Positions 35,888-44,511 of a DNA stretch of 64,000 nt are shown in pieces (position 1 is the first letter of the stretch; each line of letters opens with the position of its first letter). The notes beneath the pieces were generated by a model. That model did no database searches, was not told where the DNA came from, and saw only the letters and a list, made by a program, of their open reading frames with translations. The translations under genes and the position numbers were made by a program. The stretch comes from Gillisella taibaishanensis (GTDB taxonomy: Bacteria > Pseudomonadota > Alphaproteobacteria > Rhizobiales > Rhizobiaceae): positions 124,001 through 188,000 of the forward strand of contig NZ_MKIN01000021.1 in assembly GCF_001938985.1 (NCBI RefSeq), given 5' to 3'.

Positions 35888-36574
35888 TCAATACGCTTCG
35901 GCGTTGTCGATATTGAAGTTGTAAAGCTTGCGCGCCGAACCATAGCGCTTGAATTCTTCCGGCTTGACGTCGGTGACACCTGCCTTCGCCAGAAGCTCGG
36001 CCAGCTTTTCCAGATGTTCGGGACGCATCTCTTTTTCGATGCAGTCGGCGCCCAGGCTCGTCACCTTGCCGCGCACGAAGAGCTTTGCCTCATAAAGACT
36101 GTCCCCCAGCGCCTCACCGGCATCGCCGAGCACCACCAAGTGGCCAGACTGGCCCATGAATGCGGACATGTGGCCGATGGAGCCGTGTACGACGATATCT
36201 ATGCCTTTCATGGAAATGCCGCAGCGTGAGGCGGCATTTCCCTTGATGACAAGCAATCCGCCGCGACCAGTCGCACCGGCATACTGGCTGGCGTCACCTT
36301 CGATGATAACGGTGCCGGACATCATGTTTTCCGCAACACCTGGACCAGCGGAACCACGTACCGTAACGGTGCCGCCGTCGTTCATGCCGGCGCAGTAATA
36401 GCCGACCGACCCCTTCACCTCCACGGTAACAGGGCTATCGATGCCGACGGCAACGGCATGGTGTCCACGCGGATTGACGATTTCGAAACTGGTATCATTC
36501 GCGCCCGACGTGACGGCGTGAAGGGCGCTGTTCAACTCGCGTAGGGGAGTGTGGGAAAGGTCGAAGACAGGCAT
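35888..36574 (-). CDS. mgsB: N-methylglutamate synthase subunit B (GXGXG domain)
   Basis: A 228-residue protein equivalent to the C-terminal GXGXG beta-helix domain of glutamate synthase (GlxC type). The repeating glycine pattern is clear: GSVGYYCAGMNDGGTVTVRG, AGPGVAENMMSGTVIIEG, GATGRGGLLVIKGNAASRCG, then GSIGHMSAFMGQSGHLVVLG. This domain has a structural role between the other two subunits. It sits 17 bases after mgsA and 12 bases before mgsC in the same operon, so the three parts of a glutamate synthase-like enzyme are encoded separately. Confidence 0.9.
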   Translation of the reverse strand: MPVFDLSHTPLRELNSALHAVTSGANDTSFEIVNPRGHHAVAVGIDSPVTVEVKGSVGYYCAGMNDGGTVTVRGSAGPGVAENMMSGTVIIEGDASQYAGATGRGGLLVIKGNAASRCGISMKGIDIVVHGSIGHMSAFMGQSGHLVVLGDAGEALGDSLYEAKLFVRGKVTSLGADCIEKEMRPEHLEKLAELLAKAGVTDVKPEEFKRYGSARKLYNFNIDNAEAY

Positions 36575-36591
36575 GATAAGTCCCTTGCGAT

Positions 36592-37497
36592 TCAGGCCGC
36601 TTTTGCGTGGTCCCAGAAATAGACGGTGGCTGGTTCCGGCTCCCAGATTCGGGCCGTATCGATACCGGGCAGGTTGACCAGCGCCCGGTATTCCGAGCCA
36701 AAGGCCACGTATTGATCGGTCTCCGCCATGACGGCCGGCTTGCAGGCGATCGGATCGCGCACCACGCCAAAGCCAGAGCGGGTGCCGACGACAAAGGTGA
36801 AGAAGCCATCGAGATCGGACAACGCACCGGTCAGCGCCTGACCCAGATCCTTGCCGCGCGCCATTTCCGCCGTCAGATAGGCAGCCGCCACTTCAGAGTC
36901 GTTTTGGGTTTCAAACCGCATGCCTTCGCGGATCAGCTCGCGGCGCAGATTATTGTGATTGGACAGCGAGCCATTGTGCACCAGGCATTGGTCGGCCCCA
37001 GTGGAAAAGGGATGGGCGCCGAGCGTGGTCACCGCACTTTCCGTCGCCATGCGGGTATGGCCGATGCCGTGTGTACCGCCCATGGCCCGCACTTCGAACC
37101 GACTGACCACATCCTTCGGCAGGCCGATTTCCTTGAAGATCTCGACGCTTTCGCCTGAGCCCATGATGCGGATGGACGGCCGGATCGTCGACAGCAATTC
37201 CCGCACTTGGCCAAACGTTTCAGCGGCAACCTCAATCACGGCATGAGTGCTTTTTACCGTCACCGAAGCAGCAATGCCCGCCTCCGCCATGGCGGCATCC
37301 AGCCCCGCAAAATCGACCGCCGGCTGCGGCGACTGAACCGTCACCTTCATCTTGCCCGCCTGCGCGGCGCCATAGATGGCAATGCCAGCCGAGTCGGGAC
37401 CCCGGTCGGTCATGGTGATCAGCATATCCGAGAGCAGTTCCCCCAACTGGGGCTCAAGGCTTTTGTCTTTCAGGAACAGTCCCACAATGCCGCACAT
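36592..37497 (-). CDS. mgsA: N-methylglutamate synthase subunit A (class II amidotransferase-like)
   Basis: A 301-residue Ntn-type glutamine amidotransferase domain protein (GlxB type). It starts MCGIVGLFLKD, so C2 becomes the N-terminal nucleophile after removal of methionine. Other marks are TDRGPDSAGIAIYG, GHTRMATESAVTTLGAHPFS, LVHNGSLSNHNNLRREL and NDSEVAAAYL. I choose 37497 rather than 37512 because the catalytic cysteine must be second; GGAGAGG precedes it. It begins the mgsABC-gmaS unit, and the 90 bases before it contain a near-perfect palindrome at 37562-37578. Confidence 0.92.
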   Translation of the reverse strand: MCGIVGLFLKDKSLEPQLGELLSDMLITMTDRGPDSAGIAIYGAAQAGKMKVTVQSPQPAVDFAGLDAAMAEAGIAASVTVKSTHAVIEVAAETFGQVRELLSTIRPSIRIMGSGESVEIFKEIGLPKDVVSRFEVRAMGGTHGIGHTRMATESAVTTLGAHPFSTGADQCLVHNGSLSNHNNLRRELIREGMRFETQNDSEVAAAYLTAEMARGKDLGQALTGALSDLDGFFTFVVGTRSGFGVVRDPIACKPAVMAETDQYVAFGSEYRALVNLPGIDTARIWEPEPATVYFWDHAKAA

Positions 37498-37561
37498 GGT
37501 CAGCCTCTCCATTTCTCACTGAAGAAATGGCTAACACCGCCCAATAACAAAATCAATCTCT

Positions 37562-37578
37562 AGGAATAATTTTTTCCT
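37562..37578. promoter_or_regulatory. Palindromic operator candidate before mgsA
   Basis: A 17-base palindrome with 7 of 8 base pairs matched (AGGAATAATTTTTTCCT), 64 bases before mgsA and just after the stop of the XRE-cupin regulator gene. It is a plausible binding site for that regulator or for the AraC-type regulator. Confidence 0.45.
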
Positions 37579-37587
37579 GTTGAGCAA

Positions 37588-38247
37588 CTATTTCAGTTGA
37601 GGGTAGGAGATGATCGAGAGGTAGCGGGCCGGCAAGGTCACCAGCTCTTCCGGCCCATGCGGCGCGTCTGCGTCAAAGAACAGGCTATCCCCCGGCTGCA
37701 TGCGATAGAGACTTTCGCCATGGCGATAGACCACCTCGCCTTCCAACATGTAGAGGAATTCCATGCCCTCGTGCTGGAAGGTCGGAAACACGTCGGATTC
37801 GGTGTTGAGCGTGATCAGATAAGGCTCGACCACCACGCCAGAGCTATTGTTTTCGATATGTCCGAGCAGGCTGTAATGATGGCCCGCACGGGTGCCTCGA
37901 CGCTCCAGATTGACGCCTTCGCCGGCCTTGACGAAGCTCGCGCTGCGCGGCTCCTCATAGCCTTTGAAGAAAGCGGTAATCGGCACGCCGAGCGCACGCG
38001 ACAATGACTGCAATGTCGACAGCGAGGCAGAGATATTGCCATTTTCGATCTTAGAGAGCATGCCGACCGACATGCCGGTCGCTGCGGCCAGATCCGCAAC
38101 CGTGATGCCGAGCTTTTTGCGGAAGATGCGCACCTCGTGGCCGATCGCCATTTCGAGGTTGTTGGCCCTGGGCTCACGCACCGCGTGCGGGTCCTGCGCC
38201 AAGATTGCCTTTGCCGCCTGGACTGCCTTTGTGTCGCTCTTGGCCAT
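37588..38247 (-). CDS. XRE-cupin transcriptional regulator
   Basis: A 219-residue regulator. The XRE helix-turn-helix lies at about residues 35-90 (VRIFRKKLGITVADLAAATG, MSVGMLSKIENGNISASLST). A C-terminal cupin domain follows (FQHEGMEFLYMLEGEVVYRH, MQPGDSLFFDADAPHGPEEL) and probably binds a small effector. This architecture is common beside amine and amino acid catabolism genes. It lies between the AraC-type regulator and mgsA on the same strand, 30 bases after the former, and probably controls the methylamine genes. Confidence 0.9.
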   Translation of the reverse strand: MAKSDTKAVQAAKAILAQDPHAVREPRANNLEMAIGHEVRIFRKKLGITVADLAAATGMSVGMLSKIENGNISASLSTLQSLSRALGVPITAFFKGYEEPRSASFVKAGEGVNLERRGTRAGHHYSLLGHIENNSSGVVVEPYLITLNTESDVFPTFQHEGMEFLYMLEGEVVYRHGESLYRMQPGDSLFFDADAPHGPEELVTLPARYLSIISYPQLK

Positions 38248-38277
38248 GCCTGCCTCTGATGTCCGTCTATAACAGAT

Positions 38278-39237
38278 TTATGATCTAACCGATTTCGGTT
38301 GAATCCCAAACAGTTGTTTGAAGGCCCGCGAAAAGTGCGAGGCGCTGGAAAAGCCGGTGGCAAAGGCGATATCCGATAGGGAAAGCGGGCTCTGCTCCAG
38401 CAATTTGCGGGCGTGGGTGAGCCGCATGCGACGGTAAGTCTCCTGGAAGCTGGCCTGCAGATGGCCGGCAAACAACCGGTCGAGATGCCGCGGCGTGATT
38501 CCGACCAGTCGGGCGATCGCCTGACGGTCCAGCGGATGTTCCAGCGCGGCCTCCATCTTCTCCAGTGCTGCCACCAGCGCTGGATTGTGGGTGCCGAAGC
38601 GCTCGACGACAGAGCCTCGCTGCGGCGCCGTCGGCTCGGCGACCGCCGTATGCAGATACCAATCGCTGACCCGGCGCGCAAATTCCGGCCCGAGCCGCTC
38701 GCTGATCAGCGCATGCATCATGTCCAGCGGCGCAACGCCTCCACCGCAGGTCAGCCGGTTCCCATCAAGCACATAACGAGCCTGGCGAGGCACGAGATCG
38801 GGAAAGGCTTCCCGGAGCGCCGGGGCATGTTCCCAGTGAATGGTAAAATCGCGCTCAGTGAGCAGACCGGCCTCAGCCAGAATGTACGCACCACTGGAGA
38901 TGCCCCCGATCCGCATGCCCTGACGGGAAAATTTGCGCAAAGTGCCATGCATTTCAGCAGTCTGTTGCCAATCTCCAGGAGCGCCACCTGCGATCACGAA
39001 CAGCGTGTGGCAGGTCGCTCCGTCACGCACAAAATCGCCGCAGGGAATATCGAACCCCGCCGAACAGCGCACCGGCTCACCGCGCAGCGACAGCGCCCGC
39101 ACCGCGTAAAGCGATTTTTGCGCCAGAAGATTCGCGGCCCGAAGCGGCTCTGTTGCCGACGAAAACGACATCAGCGCAAAGTTCGGCGTCAGTACGTAGC
39201 CATAAGTCTGGGTGATCGGAGAGACAAGGTCGGTCAT
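38278..39237 (-). CDS. glxA: GlxA-type AraC-family regulator
   Basis: A 319-residue regulator with an N-terminal DJ-1/PfpI (GATase1-like) domain (about residues 10-185; FVIAGGAPGDWQQT, GGISSGAYILAEAGLL) and a C-terminal AraC DNA-binding domain (RLVGITPRHLDRLFAGHLQA, LSDIAFATGFSSASHFSRAF). It resembles GlxA of Sinorhizobium, first gene of the glxABCD cluster. It is divergent from mgdA, with 98 bases between the starts, and likely activates one or both sides in response to methylamine or a metabolite. Confidence 0.88.
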   Translation of the reverse strand: MTDLVSPITQTYGYVLTPNFALMSFSSATEPLRAANLLAQKSLYAVRALSLRGEPVRCSAGFDIPCGDFVRDGATCHTLFVIAGGAPGDWQQTAEMHGTLRKFSRQGMRIGGISSGAYILAEAGLLTERDFTIHWEHAPALREAFPDLVPRQARYVLDGNRLTCGGGVAPLDMMHALISERLGPEFARRVSDWYLHTAVAEPTAPQRGSVVERFGTHNPALVAALEKMEAALEHPLDRQAIARLVGITPRHLDRLFAGHLQASFQETYRRMRLTHARKLLEQSPLSLSDIAFATGFSSASHFSRAFKQLFGIQPKSVRS

Positions 39238-39335
39238 GTCTCCTTGGTATCATGATATGTCTCTTTTCTGCAATTGTGGAACACCAGAGTTGGAGTAGCC
39301 TGCACAAGTTGATCCTCCTGAAACGAGCAGGCATG
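39238..39335. promoter_or_regulatory. Shared control region between glxA and mgdABCD
   Basis: These 98 bases carry the promoters of both divergent units. TATCATGATA (39248-39257) is a perfect 10-base palindrome close to the glxA start. No strong -35/-10 pair was recognised. Confidence 0.4.
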
Positions 39336-40586
39336 ATGCGCTATTCGGCCCTGTCCATTTTCCTGAACGGCCTTCGCGGCAACCGTAATTGGGTCGCCCA
39401 TTGGCGCCAACCGGATCCCAAACCGCATTATGACGTGGTGATCGTCGGCGGTGGCGGGCATGGGCTGGCGACCGCCTACTATCTTTCCAAGACATTCGGC
39501 ATCAAGAATATTGCTGTGGTCGAAAAGGGCTATATCGGCTCAGGCAATGTCGGGCGCAACACCACGATCATTCGCTCCAACTATCTGCTGGCCGGCAACA
39601 ATCCTTTCTACGAGTTTTCGATGAAGCTCTGGGAGGGACTGGAACAGGATTTTAATTTCAACGCCATGGTCTCCCAGCGCGGCGTGGTCAATCTCTACCA
39701 TTCAGACGCCCAGCGCGATGCCTATATCAGGCGCGGCAATGCCATGCGCCTGCATGGCGTCGATGCCGACCTGCTGGACAGGGCGCAGGTCAAGGCGATG
39801 CTGCCGTTTCTTGACTACGACAATGCCCGCTTCCCGATCCAGGGCGGACTGTTGCAAAAACGCGGCGGCACGGTGCGTCACGATGCCGTGGCGTGGGGCT
39901 ATGCCCGCGGAGCCGATATCAACGGCGTCGACATCATCCAGAATTGCGAAGTGACGGGCATCCGCCGCGAGGCGGGCAAGGCGGTTGGCGTGGAGACCAC
40001 CCGGGGTTTCATCGGCTGCGGTAAGCTGGCGCTCGCTGCGGCCGGCAATTCTTCGCGCGTCGCAGAGATGGCCGGGCTGAAACTTCCCATGGAAAGCCAT
40101 GTGCTGCAGGCCTTCGTCTCGGAAGGGCTGAAACCGTTCATCGATTGCGTCGTCACCTTTGGCGCCGGCCATTTCTACGTGTCGCAGTCGGATAAGGGCG
40201 GTCTGGTCTTCGGCGGTGATATCGACGGGTACAACTCCTATGCCCAGCGCGGCAATCTTGCCACGGTCGAGCACGTGGCGGAAGCTGGCAAGGCGATGCT
40301 CCCGGCATTGTCACGCGTGCGCGTCCTACGCTCCTGGGGTGGCATCATGGATATGTCGATGGACGGCTCGCCTATTATCGACAAGGTGCATCTCGACAAT
40401 CTCTACCTCAATTCCGGCTGGTGCTACGGCGGCTTCAAGGCCACGCCCGCGTCAGGCTATTGCTTTGCCCATCTGATCGCCAAAGGCGAACCGCATGAAA
40501 CAGCTCGGGCCTTCCGGCTGGACCGTTTCGCGCGCGGTTACCTGATCGATGAAAAGGGCCAGGGCGCCCAGCCGAACCTTCACTGA
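39336..40586 (+). CDS. mgdA: N-methylglutamate dehydrogenase subunit A (SoxB-like)
   Basis: A 416-residue FAD-dependent oxidoreductase homologous to sarcosine oxidase beta subunit. The dinucleotide fold is YDVVIVGGGGHGLATAYYLS near residue 32, followed by VGRNTTIIRSNYLLAGNNPF, typical of SoxB. The C-terminus has the conserved NLYLNSGWCYGGFKATPASG segment. MRYSALSIFLNGLRGNRNW is the usual family N-terminus, which fixes the start at 39336 (an ATG at 39333 is adjacent). Given mgsABC and gmaS nearby, N-methylglutamate dehydrogenase is a better name than sarcosine oxidase. It oxidises N-methylglutamate to glutamate and a formaldehyde-level unit. Confidence 0.88.
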   Translation: MRYSALSIFLNGLRGNRNWVAHWRQPDPKPHYDVVIVGGGGHGLATAYYLSKTFGIKNIAVVEKGYIGSGNVGRNTTIIRSNYLLAGNNPFYEFSMKLWEGLEQDFNFNAMVSQRGVVNLYHSDAQRDAYIRRGNAMRLHGVDADLLDRAQVKAMLPFLDYDNARFPIQGGLLQKRGGTVRHDAVAWGYARGADINGVDIIQNCEVTGIRREAGKAVGVETTRGFIGCGKLALAAAGNSSRVAEMAGLKLPMESHVLQAFVSEGLKPFIDCVVTFGAGHFYVSQSDKGGLVFGGDIDGYNSYAQRGNLATVEHVAEAGKAMLPALSRVRVLRSWGGIMDMSMDGSPIIDKVHLDNLYLNSGWCYGGFKATPASGYCFAHLIAKGEPHETARAFRLDRFARGYLIDEKGQGAQPNLH

Positions 40587-40606
40587 GCTTTGGAAAGCAG
40601 CACGAC

Positions 40607-40876
40607 ATGGCAAGCCTGATCCCCTGCCCCCATTGCGGGCCTCGCCCCAAGGAAGAATTTACCGTCAAGGGTGCAGCGCTGGCGCGGCCAGACCCGCAAG
40701 CGGGTCCTGACGTTTGGTATGACTACGTCTATCTGCGCGACAATCCGCGCGGCGCCTATGAGGAATATTGGCACCATACATCCGGCTGCCGTCGCTGGCT
40801 GGTGGTCAGCCGCGACACCGCCAGTCACGAGGTGCATGGCGCCCGCGACGCCTCGATCAAGGAGACGGCCGAATGA
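40607..40876 (+). CDS. mgdB: N-methylglutamate dehydrogenase subunit B (SoxD-like)
   Basis: An 89-residue small subunit homologous to sarcosine oxidase delta. The zinc site has CPHCGPRPKEEF at the N-terminus and HTSGCRRWLVV near residue 57, the typical Cys/His pattern of this subunit. PRGAYEEYWHHTSGCRRWL is highly characteristic. It lies 20 bases after mgdA and overlaps mgdC by 4 bases (ATGA), so its translation is coupled to that of the large subunit. Confidence 0.92.
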   Translation: MASLIPCPHCGPRPKEEFTVKGAALARPDPQAGPDVWYDYVYLRDNPRGAYEEYWHHTSGCRRWLVVSRDTASHEVHGARDASIKETAE

Positions 40877-43845
40877 CCTCTTCACGTCTTTCCGTTGGCG
40901 GCCTGATCGACCGCAGCAAGGTTTTGAACTTCACCTTCGACGGCAAACGCTACAATGGCTTGGAAGGCGATACGCTCGCCTCAGCGCTTTTAGCCAATGG
41001 CGTACAACTGGTCGGTCGCAGCTTCAAATATCACCGCCCGCGCGGCATCCTGACTGCGGGTGCCGCCGAACCCAACGCACTGATGACGATCGGTCGCGGC
41101 GGACGGACCGAGCCCAATACACGCGCCACCATGCAAGAACTTTATGAGGGGCTGGAGGCCAAGAGCCAGAACCGTTGGCCGAGCCTCGAGCATGATATCG
41201 GCGCCCTCAACAGCCTGCTCTCGCCCTTCCTCAGTGCCGGCTTCTACTACAAGACCTTCATGTGGCCGGGCGCGCTCTGGGAAAAACTCTACGAGCCCTT
41301 CATCCGCAGGGCTGCCGGCCTCGGCAAGGCAAGCTTTGAGGCCGATCCTGATACCTATGAGAAATGCTGGGCGCATTGCGACCTCCTCGTCATCGGCGGT
41401 GGCACTTCCGGCCTGACGGCGGCGCTTGCCGCCGCTCGTGCCGGGGCGCGGGTGATGCTGGTAGACGAAAATGCAAGCTTCGGCGGCGGATTGCTGGCCG
41501 AAACCGTGCCGATCAACGGCGGATCTGCGGCGGCGTGGGTGGCGGAGGTTCTATCAGAACTCGAGAACTTGCCGAATGTGGAGTTGCTTGCCCGCACCAC
41601 GGCCTTTGGCTGGTATGATGGCAATGTCTTCGGCCTTGTCGAGCGGGTGCAGAAGCACGTGACGGTGCCGGCAGCACAGCGTCCTGTCGAACGGCTCTGG
41701 CGCGTCGTCGCCAAGCAGGCGATCCTCGCGACAGGCGCGGAAGAACGGCCACTTGTCTTCGGCGGCAATGACATTCCGGGCGTTATCATGGCCGGTGCCG
41801 CCCGCCGTTATCTAAACCAATATGGTGTCGCGCCCGGTCGCAAGACCGCCGTCTTCACCACGAATGACAGCGGCTATGGGCTTGCCGCCGATCTGGAAGC
41901 CTCGGGCGTGGAGGTCACCGCCTTGATCGATAGCCGACGCCAGGCGCAAACGGCTTGGGCCGGACGCGCAAGGCTGGTGCGCGGCGGCCTCGTCAGCGAC
42001 GCCCATGGCGGCAAGACGCTCGACGCGATTGATCTCTGGCGCGAAGGCCAGACGGAACGCCTCAAAGTCGACGCGCTCGCGATGTCGGGCGGCTTTTCGC
42101 CGATCATCCATCTCGCCTGCCATCGCGGTGGTAAGCCGCAATGGTCGGACGCGCATAGCGCCTTCCTCGCGCCGAGCGCATTGAAAGGCCTGACGCTGGC
42201 CGGATCGGCCGCCGGCGTCTTCGGCTTGGCAGCGTGCATGGCGGATGCGAAGGCCAAAACCGCAGAGATCATTGACGGCCTGGGCTTCCAGAAGAGCCAG
42301 ACTGCGACGCCGTTGCTGCCCTGCGTCACGGAGGCCTACCCTGCTGCGCCAGCCGCGCCGCTCTTCTCCATTCCCGGCATCAAGGGCAAGGCCTTCGTCG
42401 ATTTCCAGAACGACGTGCATCTAAGAGACCTCGGCCTTGCCGTGCAGGAAGGCTATGGCCATGTCGAGCTTGCCAAGCGCTACACGACCAATGGAATGGC
42501 GACCGACCAGGGCAAGCTCTCCAACGTCAATGCTATCGGCCTTCTGGCTGAAGCCCGGCGCATCTCACCAGCCGAAGTCGGCACGACCACCTTCCGACCC
42601 TTCTATACGCCTGTGTCTTTCGGAGCGCTAACCGGCACATCGCATGGCAAGCATTTCCAGCCAGTGCGCAAATCGCCGCTGCATGGCTGGGCCGCCAAGA
42701 ACGGCGCAACCTTCGTGGAAACCGGCCTCTGGTATCGCTCCGCCTGGTTTCCTCGGGCCGGTGAAACCGGCTGGCGCGAGAGTGTCGATCGAGAGGTGAA
42801 GGCAGTACGCGTCCATGCCGGAATCTGCGATGTCTCGATGCTCGGCAAGATCGAGATCTGCGGGCGCGATGCGGGCGAGTTCCTCAACCGTGTCTATTGC
42901 AACGGATTTGCCAAGCTGCCGGTCGGCAAGGCGCGCTACGGGCTGATGCTGCGCGAAGACGGGTTCATCTATGACGACGGCACCACCAGCCGCATGGCGG
43001 AAGATCGCTATTTCATGACAACCACCACCGCTTATGCGGCAGGTGTGATGAACCATCTGGAATTCTGCGCCCAGGTCCATTGGCCCGAACTCGACGTGCG
43101 GCTCGCCTCCGTAACCGATCAATGGGCTCAGATGGCGGTGGCAGGGCCGAATTCCCGGACCATTCTGCAGGAGATCGTCGACGAGGACATCTCGAACGAG
43201 GCCTTCCCCTATCTGGCAGCACGGGAGGTCTCCTTGTTTGGTGGCAGACTGACAGGGCGGCTGTTCCGAATATCCTTCTCAGGCGAACTGGCCTTTGAAC
43301 TCGCCGTTCCCGCCGACTTCGGCGAAAGCACCGCCGATGCGATCATGCAGGCGGGCAAGGCCCATGGCATCGTGCCCTATGGTATCGAGGCGCTTTCCGT
43401 CCTGCGCATCGAAAAAGGCCATGTCACCCATAACGAGATCAACGGCACCGTCGTGCCCGCCGACCTCGGCTTTGGTAAGATGGTCTCCTCCATCAAACCG
43501 GATTTCATCGGCAAGCATATGCTGGATCGGGAAGGGCTGGCCGCAGCGGACAGGCCACAGCTGGTGGGCGTGCTGCCGCTCGATCCACAGACCAGCTTCC
43601 GTAGCGGGTCGCATATTTTGAAAAAGGACGATGCTCCAACGTTGGAGAACGACCATGGCTATGTGACGTCCTCGTGCTTCTCACCGCATATCGGCTCGAC
43701 CATCGGTCTGGCGCTGGTCAAAGCCGGAGCCTCGCGCCATGGCGAGGAAGTTCAGGTGTGGAACGGGCTGCGCAACGAGTTCACCACCGCGCGGTTGGTA
43801 AGCCCGGCCTTTGTCGATCCGCAAAATGAGAAACTCCATGTTTGA
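40873..43845 (+). CDS. mgdC: N-methylglutamate dehydrogenase subunit C (SoxA-like)
   Basis: A 990-residue large subunit homologous to sarcosine oxidase alpha. It has, in order, a ferredoxin-like N-terminal part (FTFDGKRYNGLEGDTLASAL), a first nucleotide-binding fold (CDLLVIGGGTSGLTAALAAA near residue 175), a second oxidoreductase region, and a C-terminal GcvT/aminomethyltransferase-like folate-binding domain from about residue 600 (VHAGICDVSMLGKIEICGRD, EALSVLRIEKGHVTHNEING). The folate domain indicates transfer of the one-carbon unit to tetrahydrofolate. The start at 40873 is set by the ATGA overlap with mgdB. Confidence 0.92.
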   Translation: MTSSRLSVGGLIDRSKVLNFTFDGKRYNGLEGDTLASALLANGVQLVGRSFKYHRPRGILTAGAAEPNALMTIGRGGRTEPNTRATMQELYEGLEAKSQNRWPSLEHDIGALNSLLSPFLSAGFYYKTFMWPGALWEKLYEPFIRRAAGLGKASFEADPDTYEKCWAHCDLLVIGGGTSGLTAALAAARAGARVMLVDENASFGGGLLAETVPINGGSAAAWVAEVLSELENLPNVELLARTTAFGWYDGNVFGLVERVQKHVTVPAAQRPVERLWRVVAKQAILATGAEERPLVFGGNDIPGVIMAGAARRYLNQYGVAPGRKTAVFTTNDSGYGLAADLEASGVEVTALIDSRRQAQTAWAGRARLVRGGLVSDAHGGKTLDAIDLWREGQTERLKVDALAMSGGFSPIIHLACHRGGKPQWSDAHSAFLAPSALKGLTLAGSAAGVFGLAACMADAKAKTAEIIDGLGFQKSQTATPLLPCVTEAYPAAPAAPLFSIPGIKGKAFVDFQNDVHLRDLGLAVQEGYGHVELAKRYTTNGMATDQGKLSNVNAIGLLAEARRISPAEVGTTTFRPFYTPVSFGALTGTSHGKHFQPVRKSPLHGWAAKNGATFVETGLWYRSAWFPRAGETGWRESVDREVKAVRVHAGICDVSMLGKIEICGRDAGEFLNRVYCNGFAKLPVGKARYGLMLREDGFIYDDGTTSRMAEDRYFMTTTTAYAAGVMNHLEFCAQVHWPELDVRLASVTDQWAQMAVAGPNSRTILQEIVDEDISNEAFPYLAAREVSLFGGRLTGRLFRISFSGELAFELAVPADFGESTADAIMQAGKAHGIVPYGIEALSVLRIEKGHVTHNEINGTVVPADLGFGKMVSSIKPDFIGKHMLDREGLAAADRPQLVGVLPLDPQTSFRSGSHILKKDDAPTLENDHGYVTSSCFSPHIGSTIGLALVKAGASRHGEEVQVWNGLRNEFTTARLVSPAFVDPQNEKLHV

Positions 43846-43872
43846 TATACGTCGCAAAGACGGGAGCGCCAG

Positions 43873-44373
43873 ATGACCGCGTTTGAACTCATCCGCCAGC
43901 CGGCCCTCATCGGCGAGACCGTACGTACCTTCGGCGCCCTGACCATTGAAGCCCCGGCAGGATTGACGATCGTGCAATTGCTCGGCAAGCCCGGCTCTGC
44001 GCCACCCGCCGATCTCCCTGCTGGCGTCAGCTTGAGGGCATCAGGACCCGGACAGTGGTTCGCCGTCAGCGCTGCGGAAGCGGACGGAACGGCGATTGCT
44101 GCGTCCGGCTTCGACAGCGTCGACCAGAGCCATGGCCGCGTCCTGATCCGGGTGAGTGGCGGCCCGGTGCGCCGCATGCTGGCCAAGGGAACGGCGGTCG
44201 ATCTTCACCCCGACAGCTTTGCCATCGGCATGTCCGCCATGACCCTCATTGGTCATATTGGCGTCAACCTCACTCGCACCGGCCAGGATGAATTCGAATT
44301 GCTGGTGCTGCGTGGTTTTGCCGAAAGCCTCTGGGAGGATCTCATCGGCATGGCGCGAGAATTTCAGATCTAA
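43873..44373 (+). CDS. mgdD: N-methylglutamate dehydrogenase subunit D (SoxG-like)
   Basis: A 166-residue subunit homologous to sarcosine oxidase gamma, a small member of the aminomethyltransferase fold. Segments VRTFGALTIEAPAGLTIVQL, SVDQSHGRVLIRVSGGPVRR and FAIGMSAMTLIGHIGVNLTR fit this family. It is 27 bases after mgdC and last in the mgdABCD operon. The operon ends with a large hairpin at 44379-44411. No formaldehyde or tetrahydrofolate genes follow. Confidence 0.88.
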   Translation: MTAFELIRQPALIGETVRTFGALTIEAPAGLTIVQLLGKPGSAPPADLPAGVSLRASGPGQWFAVSAAEADGTAIAASGFDSVDQSHGRVLIRVSGGPVRRMLAKGTAVDLHPDSFAIGMSAMTLIGHIGVNLTRTGQDEFELLVLRGFAESLWEDLIGMAREFQI

Positions 44374-44378
44374 ACAAG

Positions 44379-44411
44379 GCTCTGCCCGCTTCAGGGTGAA
44401 ACGGGCAGAGC
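44379..44411. terminator. Hairpin terminator between mgdD and beta-galactosidase genes
   Basis: GCTCTGCCCG (44379-44388) pairs perfectly with CGGGCAGAGC (44402-44411), extended inside by TTCA/TGAA. It starts 5 bases after the mgdD stop and separates convergent operons. There is no T run. Confidence 0.65.
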
Positions 44412-44511
44412 GACCGCAGGAACAGTCGGCCTCGTACCGGGGCTGCACATGCGAACCAAAGAGACAATCCAGCAGCGCCACCTCATGGAAGACAGCGCTA
44501 CTGGTGTCGGG

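Noticed and set aside
39336..44373. Naming the SoxBDAG-like genes as sarcosine oxidase
   Set aside because: The linked gmaS and mgsABC genes fit N-methylglutamate dehydrogenase better, and no glycine betaine or sarcosine genes are nearby. The name still rests on context.
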